Shown here: in pieces, positions 1 to 8,345 of the stretch
Layout of the letters: each line of letters opens with the position of its first letter
Position numbering within the stretch: the first letter of the stretch is position 1
Assembly (NCBI GenBank): GCA_900550545.1
Contig: URSS01000004.1
Span: 56,103-120,102 of the forward strand
Origin: an uncultured Lachnobacterium sp.
GTDB taxonomy: Bacteria; Bacillota; Clostridia; Lachnospirales; Lachnospiraceae
DNA: 64,000 bases
Reading direction: 5' to 3'
Notes under the pieces: model-generated
What the model was told of the DNA's origin: nothing
Database searches by the model: none
What the model saw: only the letters and a program-made list of their open reading frames with translations
Program-made: the position numbers and the translations under genes

Positions 1-444
1 AAAATACTTCATCGGCATGCGATTGATTTTCTCTGAAATTTCTTTTCGCAGCTGATAACATACTTTCTGGGTCACACCTGTCATGATCCAGCCCTGAATA
101 AAGCTGAACAATGCACTGCACAGATACAACCCCAATACAAACAACAGGATGATTCCAATCTTTGTAAAATCGATGCTTCCCGTTCCTTTGATTTTATCCA
201 TTAGGCCCTCAGACAAGGCGGTCGTCGCTTTACCTAAAATCTTTGGTCCGATTACGGTAAATACGGTAGAGCAGGCTGCACAGATCATAACAATAAAAAT
301 GCCGATTTTGTATTTTCCGATATATTGCATCAGCTGCTTAATGGACTTCTTTAAATCTTTCGGTTTTTCGCCCGGCTGCATGCCACGTCCCATCGGACCT
401 CTTCTTCTTGGCTGCTGATGTCTGACTTCCTGATTACTGCTCAT
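1..444 (-). CDS. ABC exporter, ATP-binding/permease subunit (N-terminal part, cut by window edge)
   Basis: The reverse strand from the ATG at 444 stays open to the window edge. It gives a Gln/Arg/Gly-rich cytoplasmic start (QQPRRRGPMGRG), two hydrophobic segments, and the motif VTQKVCYQLRKEISEKINRMP, which is typical of the first intracellular loop of ABC exporter permeases. The ATP-binding domain lies outside the window. The start codon overlaps the 3' end of the upstream ABC gene by 11 bases, so the two are translationally coupled. They probably form a heterodimeric multidrug or peptide exporter in the cytoplasmic membrane. The substrate is unknown. Confidence 0.9.
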   Translation of the reverse strand, partial: MSSNQEVRHQQPRRRGPMGRGMQPGEKPKDLKKSIKQLMQYIGKYKIGIFIVMICAACSTVFTVIGPKILGKATTALSEGLMDKIKGTGSIDFTKIGIILLFVLGLYLCSALFSFIQGWIMTGVTQKVCYQLRKEISEKINRMPMKYF

Positions 445-2758
445 TTTCAGCCACCTCACTTTCATTCAGTCCAAGCTCACTTGCAGATAACTGGGATTTT
501 GCAATTTCCTGATATACGCTGCAATTCTTTAACAGTTCCTCGTGTGTTCCTTTTCCGACAATGCGACCGTCATCCAGTACCAGGATCTGTTCTGCATGAA
601 GAATCGTACTGATTCGCTGCGCTACGATAATCACCGTGCTGTCCTTTACATTTTCTGCAAGTGCCTTGCGGAGTGCCGCATCTGTTTTCAAATCCAGTGC
701 GGAAAAACTGTCGTCGAAAATAAATATCTTCGGATCTTTTGCAATGGCTCTGGCAATTGCAAGTCGCTGCTTCTGTCCACCGGAAACATTGCTTCCGCCC
801 TGCGCAATCGATGAATCATATTTATCATCTTTTGCCTCGATAAACTCAGTTGCCTGTGCGATTTCTGCTGCTTTTTTAATCTGCTCATCGCTTGCATCGT
901 CTTTACCAAAGCGTAAGTTCGATGCGATCGTTCCGGAAAACAATACACCCTTCTGTGGTACAAAACCAATCTCCTCACGCAGATCTGCCATCGTAATATT
1001 GCGGATGTCTTTGCCATCCAGTGTAATCTGTCCACCCGTCACATCATAGAGACGCGGAATCAGGTTGACCAGCGTGGATTTACCGCAACCGGTACTTCCA
1101 ATGATTGCCGTCGTCTTTCCAGGTTCTGCCACGAAATCAATATCATGTAATACATCTTCCTCTGCCCCCGGATATCTGAAGTTTACATGTTCGAAACGAA
1201 CAACTCCATCATGTACCGTCAGTTCTTCCGGAGCTTTTGGATCCTGAATGGAAGACTCTGTATGGATAACTTCATCGATACGCTCTGCTGCAACAGCTGC
1301 ACGCGGAAGCATGATCGACATCATTGTCAGCATCAAAAATGACATAACAATCATCATTGCATAAGTGATAAATGCAGTCATTGCACCGACCTGCATCGTC
1401 CCTGCATCAATCTTGTGCGCACCTACCCATACAATTCCTACGGTAAGTACATTCATGATCATCATCATACCAGGCATCATAAATGTCATGACACGGTTTG
1501 TAAAAAGCATAGTCTTTGTCAACTCTTTATTCGCACCGTCAAAACGTTCTTCTTCTTTTTTCTCACGGCCAAATGCACGAATAACGGAAAGTCCGGTAAG
1601 AATCTCACGCGAAACCAGGTTGATATTGTCGACCAGTTTCTGCATCAGTTTGAATTTTGGCATAGTCACAGACATCAGTACCATGACATAACCAAGTATC
1701 ACAAGAATTGCCAGAACAATGATCCAGCCCATTCCGGCTCCGGTCTGCATAACTTTGATCACACCACCGATACCAAGGATCGGTGCATAGGCAACCATAC
1801 GAAGAAGCAGCACAGATACCATCTGGATCTGCTGAATATCGTTCGTGCTTCGTGTGATTAAGGATGCTGTAGAAAAGCGGTCCATCTCTGCATTGGAAAA
1901 TCCAACGACCCGTTTGAACACACCATCGCGCAGATTCATACCGATTCCTGCACCGATACGGGATGCAAAGAATCCAACGAGAACCGTAACCAGTCCCATC
2001 AGAAGTGCCATGCCGACCATTTTCAGTCCTGCACTGAGCAGATAGGATTTCTGAATCTTATCCACATTCACACCTGCGTCTTTGTCCGCTGCTACCGCAT
2101 AGGCAATGCCCATAGATTTCACAAGAGAACTTCCCATCGTATCAATGGTATCCTCCATCGTGTCACGCATGGAAAGAATCTGGTCTTTGTCCATCGCACC
2201 GCTTGCCAGCATATTGGCAAATATCGGTCTTACGTCCACACAGTCGACTTTGACTTTGTTTCCGTCATCATCCTCTTTCTCCTGCTTGAAACTTTTCAGG
2301 TCCACATGCATCATTGCACCGATATCTTCCACACTCATGTCAGCAAAAGCCGATACATCTTTTCCCATCTGCTTTGCGATTGTCTCCTTAAAAGTGTCCA
2401 CTTCCATCGCACGCATCTGGTAGTTCATAATGAGCGGAATCGTAAGTTCCTCATCAATATCATTCAGTTCCTTATTGGATAAATCTTTTAACTCATACAG
2501 ATCATCTTTCTTTTCATAGATGTCTTTCCATGTATTCGTTTCCTTATCCGTCATAATAAACTGTGCTGTATCAAATTCATCTGCAGTCATCTTTTCCGGC
2601 ACAACATGCTCCACACCATTGTTCTGGATTCCCACATCGATGATATCCGACGTATATACCGGAAGTGACAGGTCACACCATGCCTGGACGAACAGCAGCG
2701 CAATGATAATTATGACTGCTTTCCAGTAGGGAAGCATATTTTTAAAAATCCTACTCAT
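434..2758 (-). CDS. ABC exporter half-transporter with large extracytoplasmic insert (degenerate ATP site)
   Basis: A 774-residue ABC exporter with a fused permease and ATPase. A first membrane helix (about residues 12-30) is followed by a hydrophilic insert of about 190 residues (about 47-237). Five further helices and a C-terminal nucleotide-binding domain follow, with Walker A GSTGCGKST, signature VSGGQKQ and Walker B IFIFDDS. Walker B ends in Asp where a catalytic Glu is usual, as in the degenerate subunit of heterodimeric exporters of the TM287/288 type. The family is normally about 580-620 residues; the insert explains the extra length. I chose the ATG at 2758: it follows a good ribosome site and overlaps the marR stop by 8 bases. 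The 33 upstream in-frame residues only translate the marR repeat in another frame. Confidence 0.93.
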   Translation of the reverse strand: MSRIFKNMLPYWKAVIIIIALLFVQAWCDLSLPVYTSDIIDVGIQNNGVEHVVPEKMTADEFDTAQFIMTDKETNTWKDIYEKKDDLYELKDLSNKELNDIDEELTIPLIMNYQMRAMEVDTFKETIAKQMGKDVSAFADMSVEDIGAMMHVDLKSFKQEKEDDDGNKVKVDCVDVRPIFANMLASGAMDKDQILSMRDTMEDTIDTMGSSLVKSMGIAYAVAADKDAGVNVDKIQKSYLLSAGLKMVGMALLMGLVTVLVGFFASRIGAGIGMNLRDGVFKRVVGFSNAEMDRFSTASLITRSTNDIQQIQMVSVLLLRMVAYAPILGIGGVIKVMQTGAGMGWIIVLAILVILGYVMVLMSVTMPKFKLMQKLVDNINLVSREILTGLSVIRAFGREKKEEERFDGANKELTKTMLFTNRVMTFMMPGMMMIMNVLTVGIVWVGAHKIDAGTMQVGAMTAFITYAMMIVMSFLMLTMMSIMLPRAAVAAERIDEVIHTESSIQDPKAPEELTVHDGVVRFEHVNFRYPGAEEDVLHDIDFVAEPGKTTAIIGSTGCGKSTLVNLIPRLYDVTGGQITLDGKDIRNITMADLREEIGFVPQKGVLFSGTIASNLRFGKDDASDEQIKKAAEIAQATEFIEAKDDKYDSSIAQGGSNVSGGQKQRLAIARAIAKDPKIFIFDDSFSALDLKTDAALRKALAENVKDSTVIIVAQRISTILHAEQILVLDDGRIVGKGTHEELLKNCSVYQEIAKSQLSASELGLNESEVAENEQ

Positions 2759-3272
2759 GCTCTCTTTCCTTTCTGTCCTTGATTTTTCTGTCCTTGATTT
2801 TTCTGTCCTTGATTTTTCTGTCCTTGATTTTTCTAGCCTCAAGTTCCTTTTCTGCAATACTGTAAATGTTATTCAGGTACAAGATCAGTTGATTCATTTC
2901 CTGCTCATCCAACTTTGCCATCACAGTTTTTCCAAAGTCACGCATTTCCCGTTGTACTGCGCTGGTCTGCTTTTTGCCCTCCTCCGTCAGTTCCACGTAT
3001 GTATTGCGTCGGTCATTTTTGTTGATGGTACGTTCCACGTATCCTTTTTCTTCCAATCCTCTCAGCGTTCTTGAGATTGCTGACGGGAGCATTCTTGCCG
3101 TAGAAGCCAGCTTTGAGATCGTCATCTTGTCATCCTGTCCCTTTTTCATTATCACATTCATTACGATGAAGTCCGCTTTGTTCATGTTTTGCATTATGTC
3201 ACCGAATTTCAGCTTATGAAACTGATTCATGGCGCGAAACATATCTTCATAAAGATCGTCTCTGGTTTTCAT
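2751..3272 (-). CDS. MarR-family transcriptional regulator
   Basis: 173 residues with a MarR winged helix: ISKLASTARMLPSAISRTLRGLEEKGYVERT is the helix-turn-helix (about residues 52-82), followed by the wing RTINKNDRRNTYVELTEEG. It probably represses its own operon, which includes the downstream ABC exporter pair, and may sense an exported compound; this is inferred from context. The C-terminal 24 residues are four exact copies of KIKDR plus a charged tail, encoded by a 15-bp tandem repeat. That tail is not a usual part of the family. The stop codon overlaps the ABC start. Confidence 0.92.
   Translation of the reverse strand: MKTRDDLYEDMFRAMNQFHKLKFGDIMQNMNKADFIVMNVIMKKGQDDKMTISKLASTARMLPSAISRTLRGLEEKGYVERTINKNDRRNTYVELTEEGKKQTSAVQREMRDFGKTVMAKLDEQEMNQLILYLNNIYSIAEKELEARKIKDRKIKDRKIKDRKIKDRKEREHE
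2771..2830 (-). repeat. 15-bp tandem repeat, four exact copies, within the 3' end of marR
   Basis: The plus strand reads ttctgtccttgattt four times in succession (2771-2785, 2786-2800, 2801-2815, 2816-2830), followed by a degenerate partial copy. On the coding strand each unit encodes KIKDR in the MarR frame. Because 15 is a multiple of three, changes in copy number would keep the frame. The array ends about 12 bases before the ABC start codon. Confidence 0.95.
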
Positions 3273-3306
3273 AGTTACACTCCTTATTTTTCAATTATAT
3301 GATTAA

Positions 3307-3506
3307 AGGGTCAAAAGGTATCATCGATGCATGCTTGCATGCAATTCGATGTATACCTTAGTGACCCGCACTACACCGAGAAAGTAGCAATTTACTGCTG
3401 AAACGCAGAAAATTAGCGGATTTCGAGGTGGAGTCAGATTACGGGAATGCGTAGCATGTAGTAATCTGATTAATCATAAATGAGGGGCAAAATACCTTTT
3501 GACCCT
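3307..3506. repeat. MITE-like structured element with 15-bp perfect terminal inverted repeats
   Basis: agggtcaaaaggtat (3307-3321) is matched by its exact reverse complement at 3492-3506. The left 60 bp (3308-3366) also folds by itself: GGGTCA/TGACCC, AGGTAT/ATACCT, ATCGA/TCGAT and TGCATGC/GCATGCA nest in order. An internal stem TCAGATTAC (3434-3442)/GTAATCTGA (3461-3469) lies near the right end. No coding frame is evident. It sits between the marR start and the GH53 terminator, so it could form the marR leader or carry its promoter. It looks like a small non-autonomous mobile element or a structured RNA. Confidence 0.75.
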
Positions 3507-3550
3507 CATATCATTATATAACATTGTTAAGTATTTGCGTGTGTTAAATA

Positions 3551-3594
3551 ATAACACCGGCAAATTACTTCGTCAAGCAATCTGCCGGTGTTTA
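3551..3594 (-). terminator. Rho-independent terminator of the galactanase gene
   Basis: AACACCGGCA (3553-3562) pairs with TGCCGGTGTT (3583-3592). On the minus strand it is followed by TATTATTT. It lies 27 bases past the galactanase stop codon. Confidence 0.75.
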
Positions 3595-3620
3595 TATTTA
3601 TTTCATATTTTGTTTAGAAA

Positions 3621-6600
3621 TTACTTTACTTTTACCTTCATTGTTACGGTCTTTTTCTTACCACTCTTTAAGGTAACGGTTGCTTTTACAACCGCAGTTC
3701 CCTTTTTCTTTGCAGTAATCTTTCCGTTCTTTGCTACTTTTACAACAGATTTCTTTGTCGTTGTATAAGTAACGCTCTTTACGTTGTCCATGTCAAGCTT
3801 GCTGCTTAACTGGATTTTTGTTGATTTTCCTTTCTTTACTGAAACAGATGTTTTCTTTACTTCAACAGTTTTTAAAACAGCCTTCTCGACTTTCTCTACC
3901 TCTTTTGCTGTAACAAGCTGATACTCACATCCCTTTGGAAGACTTACAGAAATTGTACCGTTTTCATCTACCTTATATGACTTTGCATTGACAAGTTTCT
4001 TCTCGCCCGTTTTCTTGTCTACGGCAAGAACCTTAAGTGTATTTTCAGCTGTAAGGTCCTTTGCATCAACGGTAACTGTGTACTGTGTATTTCCTTTTGC
4101 ATCCGTAACCTCGGTTGTGATGACAACGCTGTCTGTTCCTGCTGCCTCAACAATCTTTGCTGCAACATCTGTGGAAATTTCCGGTTTTGTACTTTTAACC
4201 GTTGCACCTGCATCTGTTACATTTCCGTTACTGTCCTTCGTGATTGTAACCGTTGCTTCTACCTTTTCTCCAGAAGGTGTGGCAGCTGTTACATTCTTGA
4301 TTTCTGTTGTATCCTTGTCCGTTGGTGTCACTACGGTTGTATTGCTGGAAGAACCGGAATCCGATCCATTATTATCCTTATTATCCCCAGAAGCTCCTTC
4401 CTGATGCAAATACAATACATCCACAGATCCCCAACCTGCTGCTTTATTTTCAACAGCAATACGGAATTTTACGCTAGTCTCTTTGTCGAGTGTAAATGTT
4501 ACCTTTGGTGTTTTCCATTCGTTCCATCCGGTTACTTCTGTCGCATCTCCGCTGGATAAAACGCTGTCATTCTCTACATTTAACACCTGCATAATCACAC
4601 TTGCATCTTTTCCTTCTGCATATGCTTCAAATGTATAGCTACCCTTTGCTAGAGTAATTGCTTCATTGTAAGTAACAGAACCGGTTGCCTCTGCTGCACT
4701 ATACCAGCTCATGCTGTGTTTTCCACTCTTTGGATTTTCTGTAGATGGAATATTCTTAAACATTGTTCCATCAATGGTAAATACAGAACCGTCATCAAAC
4801 TCTACCGCTGCCTCATTTGTAATCAGATTGGCCTGCTTTACCTTTAAAGTCAGGGTTACCTCTGCACTCTTCTTTCCTTTATATGTACCTCTGGTAATCT
4901 CTTTGCTGAATGTAACCGTTCCTGCGACCTGATAAATACCTGCCTTTGTTGTATCAATTTTCTTTACATCTGTTTCATTCCATGTAATCTCTTCTGCTTT
5001 TGTCTCATCGGAATACATAACATCCAAAGTCTTTGGAAGCTCAAATGTACTATTTGCAAGAACTTCCTGTGTCAGATCAGCCCCCATTCCCTCGACGCTG
5101 ACCTCATTGGATACTGCACCTGTCTTTACATAGTTCCATACATGAAGAGAAGGACTTGCAGTTCCATCCGGATAAAACATTGCTTCGTTGTCTACGGCAG
5201 AACCGCCAAACCATACGCCTGCATCTTTTGCATCAAACTCACTTGCATAGCTGGATGCCCAGCCGCTTCCATATTTTTCCCATTTTTCCTTGTTTGCTGC
5301 TACCTGCTTGTCATATGCTTCTCCGGTCAGCCCTGTGGTGTCTCCTACCGTCAGCCATGCCGGTTCCCAGTAGTAAACGCCAAGACCACCGGCATTGTTT
5401 ACGGTGTTGATCAGGTTTCTGATTGCCGTAGCCTGTCCCTGCTCGGTAAACGGCTCCGTTGCATTGTCTGCGGTATCATTGTTTCCGACACGAACAGTAT
5501 TGCTGTGACCATCGCTGTCCTCTAAGGTATAAGCGTAACTGGTCTCTGCTACCATAACATCTTTTCCATAAGTATTTTTTACTGTTTCCAGCTGTGTCTT
5601 TAAATTATCCAAAGTTCCATGCCAATATGGATAATAGCTGGTTGCAAGAATATCATAGTCTACTTTATTCTCATCCAGACGTTTTGCCCATCTTGTCATG
5701 TTTGCTTTTTCCGGGTTGGTCAGATGAATAACCACTTTGACTTCATTGTTGTATGCCTTCACACCTTTTGATCCAGCTTCAAAAAGAGTACACATATTTG
5801 CGACATCGGTTTCTCCAATAAATCCGTTTGTTGTCTCATTTCCTACCTGTACCATGTCAACGACATCTTTTGTCGGATCAATCGTATTTAAAGAATCCTC
5901 AAGAAAAGCGGTAAGCGCTTCTGCCTTCTGCTCTACGGTGTAACCCTTCCACGCCTTTGGCACATACTGTTTTCCAGGATCGGTCCACAGATCGGAGCAG
6001 TGAAAATCAACAAGCATCTTGATTTCGGCCTTCCGGCAGGCATCTGCAAACTGTTTTGCTTTTTCCACATCATTGTTTCCACCACCATAGCCATTTCCAT
6101 TCGTATCGTACGGATTGTTCCATACGCGGATACGAATATGGTTGATTCCCTGATCTGCAAGGAATTTGCAGATATCATCAAGTGTTTCCAGTTTGTTTCC
6201 TTCATAATCCCGATAAACAACACCACTTTCCAGCTCGGAAATCATAGAAGAAATATCCATACCCATAATAAAATCGGAAGATAATTCCTTGTCTGTTTTC
6301 TTTACGTTTACAGTTGCATCGGTTACGGTGGATGCTGCCTGCTTTACCTGAATTTTGATGGTAAGATTGTCAATGATCTTCTTCCAGTTATCATCCTGCA
6401 GATTGATCTGAATCTCATTGTCTCCGGCCTTCTGTGGCTGCATCTTCATGGTAAGCACGCGACCGCCATCTGAGCCTTCGGATATATAATCTATAAATTC
6501 ACTCTGACTTTCTGTAGTATTATTCCACCAGTAAATGTGATATCCGGCTTTTGTCAGGTCTGTAATTTCCTGTCCGTCCTTCTGTAAGGAAACGGTAAAT

Positions 6601-7199
6601 GTAACGGTATCACCAACAGTTACTTCTGTCTGATCGGCGGTAAGCTTTAATGTATATCCATCTTTTGTCACTTCAGAGCTATTCGTTTCTCCCTGGTCCT
6701 GACCTTTAATAGTAAGTCCTGCTTCTGAGAGATTTTCATATACTTTTCCATCCTTGATGGCATAAGCATTTTTTGCTCCACTTACAAATGCTGCATACTG
6801 CTGTGTGTTATTCCACTGGTTGTCATACTCCGCCTTTTTGTTGTTGGAATCGTTCTGATAGATGGTAAATCCATCATTTGCTGCAGCATCCTTGATCTGG
6901 AACGTCGCACTGTACCAGTTCGTATTTCCTTCCACTGCTGTCATCTTTGTCTGCTTATTTTCCCATCCAAACGTAGAATTCAGATCGTTTCCCTCCGCAA
7001 AGGTAAGCCCGGCCCAGTTCCATATATCCACATACAGTGGATCTTTGCTCTCATTGTAGTAATACAGCGTAAAGCTGTCATTTTCTGCCGCCTGTACACT
7101 CTCCTTTCTGGCATTCCACACACTAAACTGTGTCAGCACCATCGTAAATACAAGCACTATGCTAAGTACTCTTTTTTTCCATGTCCTTTTCTTTTCCAT
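3621..7199 (-). CDS. Secreted arabinogalactan endo-beta-1,4-galactanase (GH53) with carbohydrate-binding and Ig-like modules
   Basis: 1192 residues, exported to degrade beta-1,4-galactan side chains of pectin. A signal peptide (about 1-37, ending VQAA) is followed by a putative carbohydrate-binding module (about 40-165) and a beta-sandwich (about 180-290). The GH53 catalytic domain (about 305-690) has the likely acid/base Glu455 in VQVGNETTNG and nucleophile Glu552 in VMVAETSY. A Big_4-type Ig domain (about 705-790), a CBM61-like module (about 795-935), a Ser/Gly/Asp linker and a Lys-rich Big_2-like C-terminus complete it. There is no LPXTG; the basic Ig-like tail probably holds the enzyme at the cell wall. 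Assignment of the non-catalytic modules is by eye. Confidence 0.93.
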   Translation of the reverse strand: MEKKRTWKKRVLSIVLVFTMVLTQFSVWNARKESVQAAENDSFTLYYYNESKDPLYVDIWNWAGLTFAEGNDLNSTFGWENKQTKMTAVEGNTNWYSATFQIKDAAANDGFTIYQNDSNNKKAEYDNQWNNTQQYAAFVSGAKNAYAIKDGKVYENLSEAGLTIKGQDQGETNSSEVTKDGYTLKLTADQTEVTVGDTVTFTVSLQKDGQEITDLTKAGYHIYWWNNTTESQSEFIDYISEGSDGGRVLTMKMQPQKAGDNEIQINLQDDNWKKIIDNLTIKIQVKQAASTVTDATVNVKKTDKELSSDFIMGMDISSMISELESGVVYRDYEGNKLETLDDICKFLADQGINHIRIRVWNNPYDTNGNGYGGGNNDVEKAKQFADACRKAEIKMLVDFHCSDLWTDPGKQYVPKAWKGYTVEQKAEALTAFLEDSLNTIDPTKDVVDMVQVGNETTNGFIGETDVANMCTLFEAGSKGVKAYNNEVKVVIHLTNPEKANMTRWAKRLDENKVDYDILATSYYPYWHGTLDNLKTQLETVKNTYGKDVMVAETSYAYTLEDSDGHSNTVRVGNNDTADNATEPFTEQGQATAIRNLINTVNNAGGLGVYYWEPAWLTVGDTTGLTGEAYDKQVAANKEKWEKYGSGWASSYASEFDAKDAGVWFGGSAVDNEAMFYPDGTASPSLHVWNYVKTGAVSNEVSVEGMGADLTQEVLANSTFELPKTLDVMYSDETKAEEITWNETDVKKIDTTKAGIYQVAGTVTFSKEITRGTYKGKKSAEVTLTLKVKQANLITNEAAVEFDDGSVFTIDGTMFKNIPSTENPKSGKHSMSWYSAAEATGSVTYNEAITLAKGSYTFEAYAEGKDASVIMQVLNVENDSVLSSGDATEVTGWNEWKTPKVTFTLDKETSVKFRIAVENKAAGWGSVDVLYLHQEGASGDNKDNNGSDSGSSSNTTVVTPTDKDTTEIKNVTAATPSGEKVEATVTITKDSNGNVTDAGATVKSTKPEISTDVAAKIVEAAGTDSVVITTEVTDAKGNTQYTVTVDAKDLTAENTLKVLAVDKKTGEKKLVNAKSYKVDENGTISVSLPKGCEYQLVTAKEVEKVEKAVLKTVEVKKTSVSVKKGKSTKIQLSSKLDMDNVKSVTYTTTKKSVVKVAKNGKITAKKKGTAVVKATVTLKSGKKKTVTMKVKVK

Positions 7200-7294
7200 A
7201 GAATCCTCCCTCTCTGTGTTCTGACAAATGTTTTGTCAAAACAATGCTGGCAATTTCTCCCTTTGATTTTATCTCTTTATCCAGCTTTGTTTTG

Positions 7295-7308
7295 CGCAAC
7301 CGTTTGCG
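7295..7308. promoter_or_regulatory. LacI-family operator-like palindrome upstream of the galactanase
   Basis: CGCAACCGTTTGCG is a 14-bp palindrome with one imperfect central pair. Its form, GCAA-N-CG-N-TTGC, is the classical LacI/GalR-family operator. It lies just downstream of the predicted -10 box and about 96 bases before the galactanase start, where a bound repressor would block transcription. No LacI regulator gene is in this window. Confidence 0.55.
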
Positions 7309-7323
7309 TTTTTTGATGTACAT

Positions 7324-7353
7324 AGTGTACCATATTGATTTTCAGAGATTCAA
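7324..7353 (-). promoter_or_regulatory. Candidate sigma-A promoter of the galactanase gene
   Basis: On the minus strand, TTGAAT (7348-7353) and TACACT (7324-7329) are separated by 18 bases. They sit directly upstream of the LacI-type palindrome. The match is moderate. Confidence 0.4.
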
Positions 7354-8204
7354 TTCGCACTATTTCTAATTATTTTTCAGAATTTTATGAAAAATGAACA
7401 GACATATTTTTAGACAAAAAACAATTGTGCATAAAAAAGAAAAGTGCGCAACCAATCTGTGTTTGCGCATTTTTACTACTAATTATTCAATTTTACCAAT
7501 GATTTTTCGTTAGATACATGAAACTGCTTTCTTTTGTGTCGTTTTCACGCATTTCTTAAGCTGCTTTCTGTATACAAATTTACGCCCCCAAAAGCAAACC
7601 TCCGTACAATATGTTACCACTTCATCAACTGCACTCTCAAACTTCATCGGTATACAGATAAAACTCATGGAATTGTGAGTTCTGTTCATAATTCCTCGCA
7701 TTCCTCGTGATTTGTTGCTGATGTCAGGCATGACATCAAATATGAAATATTTGAGTTTTGCGGACATGGAATTACGTAGTTGTTCTCATCATCTGTCAAC
7801 CACTGTACTATCTTTTAATCATAAAAATTTATTCATATATCCTCTGCCGCCCCTAACACCTCATCATTTTCACTTTTGTGGACATATACAATTTTTTCTT
7901 AAATAATATCCTTACTTTTTCCTTATATTGGACATATATATTGAACGTCTAAAATTAAATCCAAAAAAATATGTGTTTAAAGAACATTTTTTGCAATATA
8001 TTCTACATATGTCCAATCTTTTTATATTTTGTGGACATTACACTTCTATTTTTTGCATATGTCCATTTTTTTATATTTTATGGACATTACACTTCTTTTT
8101 TTTTACATATGTCCATTTTTTATATTTTGTGGACATTACACTTTTTTTTTTGCATATCTCCATTCGCTTCATTTTTTCGGACATTATGTTTCTATTTTTA
8201 GTTC
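7354..8204. other. Long AT-rich intergenic region without a convincing gene
   Basis: Between the galactanase promoter and the GGDEF terminator I see no credible gene. It holds a hairpin TGCGCAA (7445-7451)/TTGCGCA (7463-7469) flanked by A and T runs, which could be a bidirectional terminator. It also holds isolated TGGACATAT half-sites near 7878 and 7929, and the ~50-bp tandem array described separately. An 85-codon minus-strand frame at 7510-7767 lacks a ribosome site and a recognisable protein. Confidence 0.6.
8006..8199. repeat. Tandem array of ~50-bp units, each with an ATGTCC/GGACAT inverted repeat
   Basis: Units start with CATATGTCC at 8006, 8056 and 8106, and with a degenerate CATATCTCC at 8153 (spacings 50, 50, 47). 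Each unit has ATGTCCA, a T-rich spacer containing TTTATATTTT, then TGGACATTACACTT. The palindromic half-sites ATGTCC and GGACAT are conserved while the spacer drifts in length. This suggests repeated binding sites or hairpins rather than coding sequence. The plus-strand frames that cross it merely translate the repeat. Confidence 0.8.
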
Positions 8205-8244
8205 CCACATAAAATGAGTCCCCGGCATTTCTGCCAGGGACTCA
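8205..8244 (-). terminator. Rho-independent terminator of the GGDEF gene
   Basis: TGAGTCCCCGGCA (8215-8227) pairs with TGCCAGGGACTCA (8232-8244), with one mismatch and a four-base loop. On the minus strand it is followed by TTTTAT. It lies about 100 bases past the GGDEF gene stop. Confidence 0.75.
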
Positions 8245-8345
8245 AGCTATAGAGACCAGTATAACTCATATCTGAAAGCCTTTTACTGTCACTGTATAAA
8301 TTTTTTGCATTAAATCCTGTAACATCGACATCGATTGATACTCGA

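Noticed and set aside
2759..2857. N-terminal extension of the ABC exporter containing KSRTE repeats.
   Set aside because: It is the marR 15-bp repeat read in another frame; the ATG at 2758 has a proper ribosome site and overlaps the marR stop.
7510..7767. An 85-codon minus-strand reading frame, followed by a possible terminator hairpin at 7445-7469.
   Set aside because: No ribosome site at its start, odd composition with scattered Cys, and no recognisable protein pattern. Probably noncoding.
8006..8199. Possible CRISPR array.
   Set aside because: Spacers are not unique (near-identical T-rich sequence), only four units, and no cas genes are present.
7928..8217. Three overlapping plus-strand frames rich in Phe, Tyr and Ile.
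   Set aside because: They only translate the ~50-bp T-rich tandem array in all three frames; no ribosome sites.
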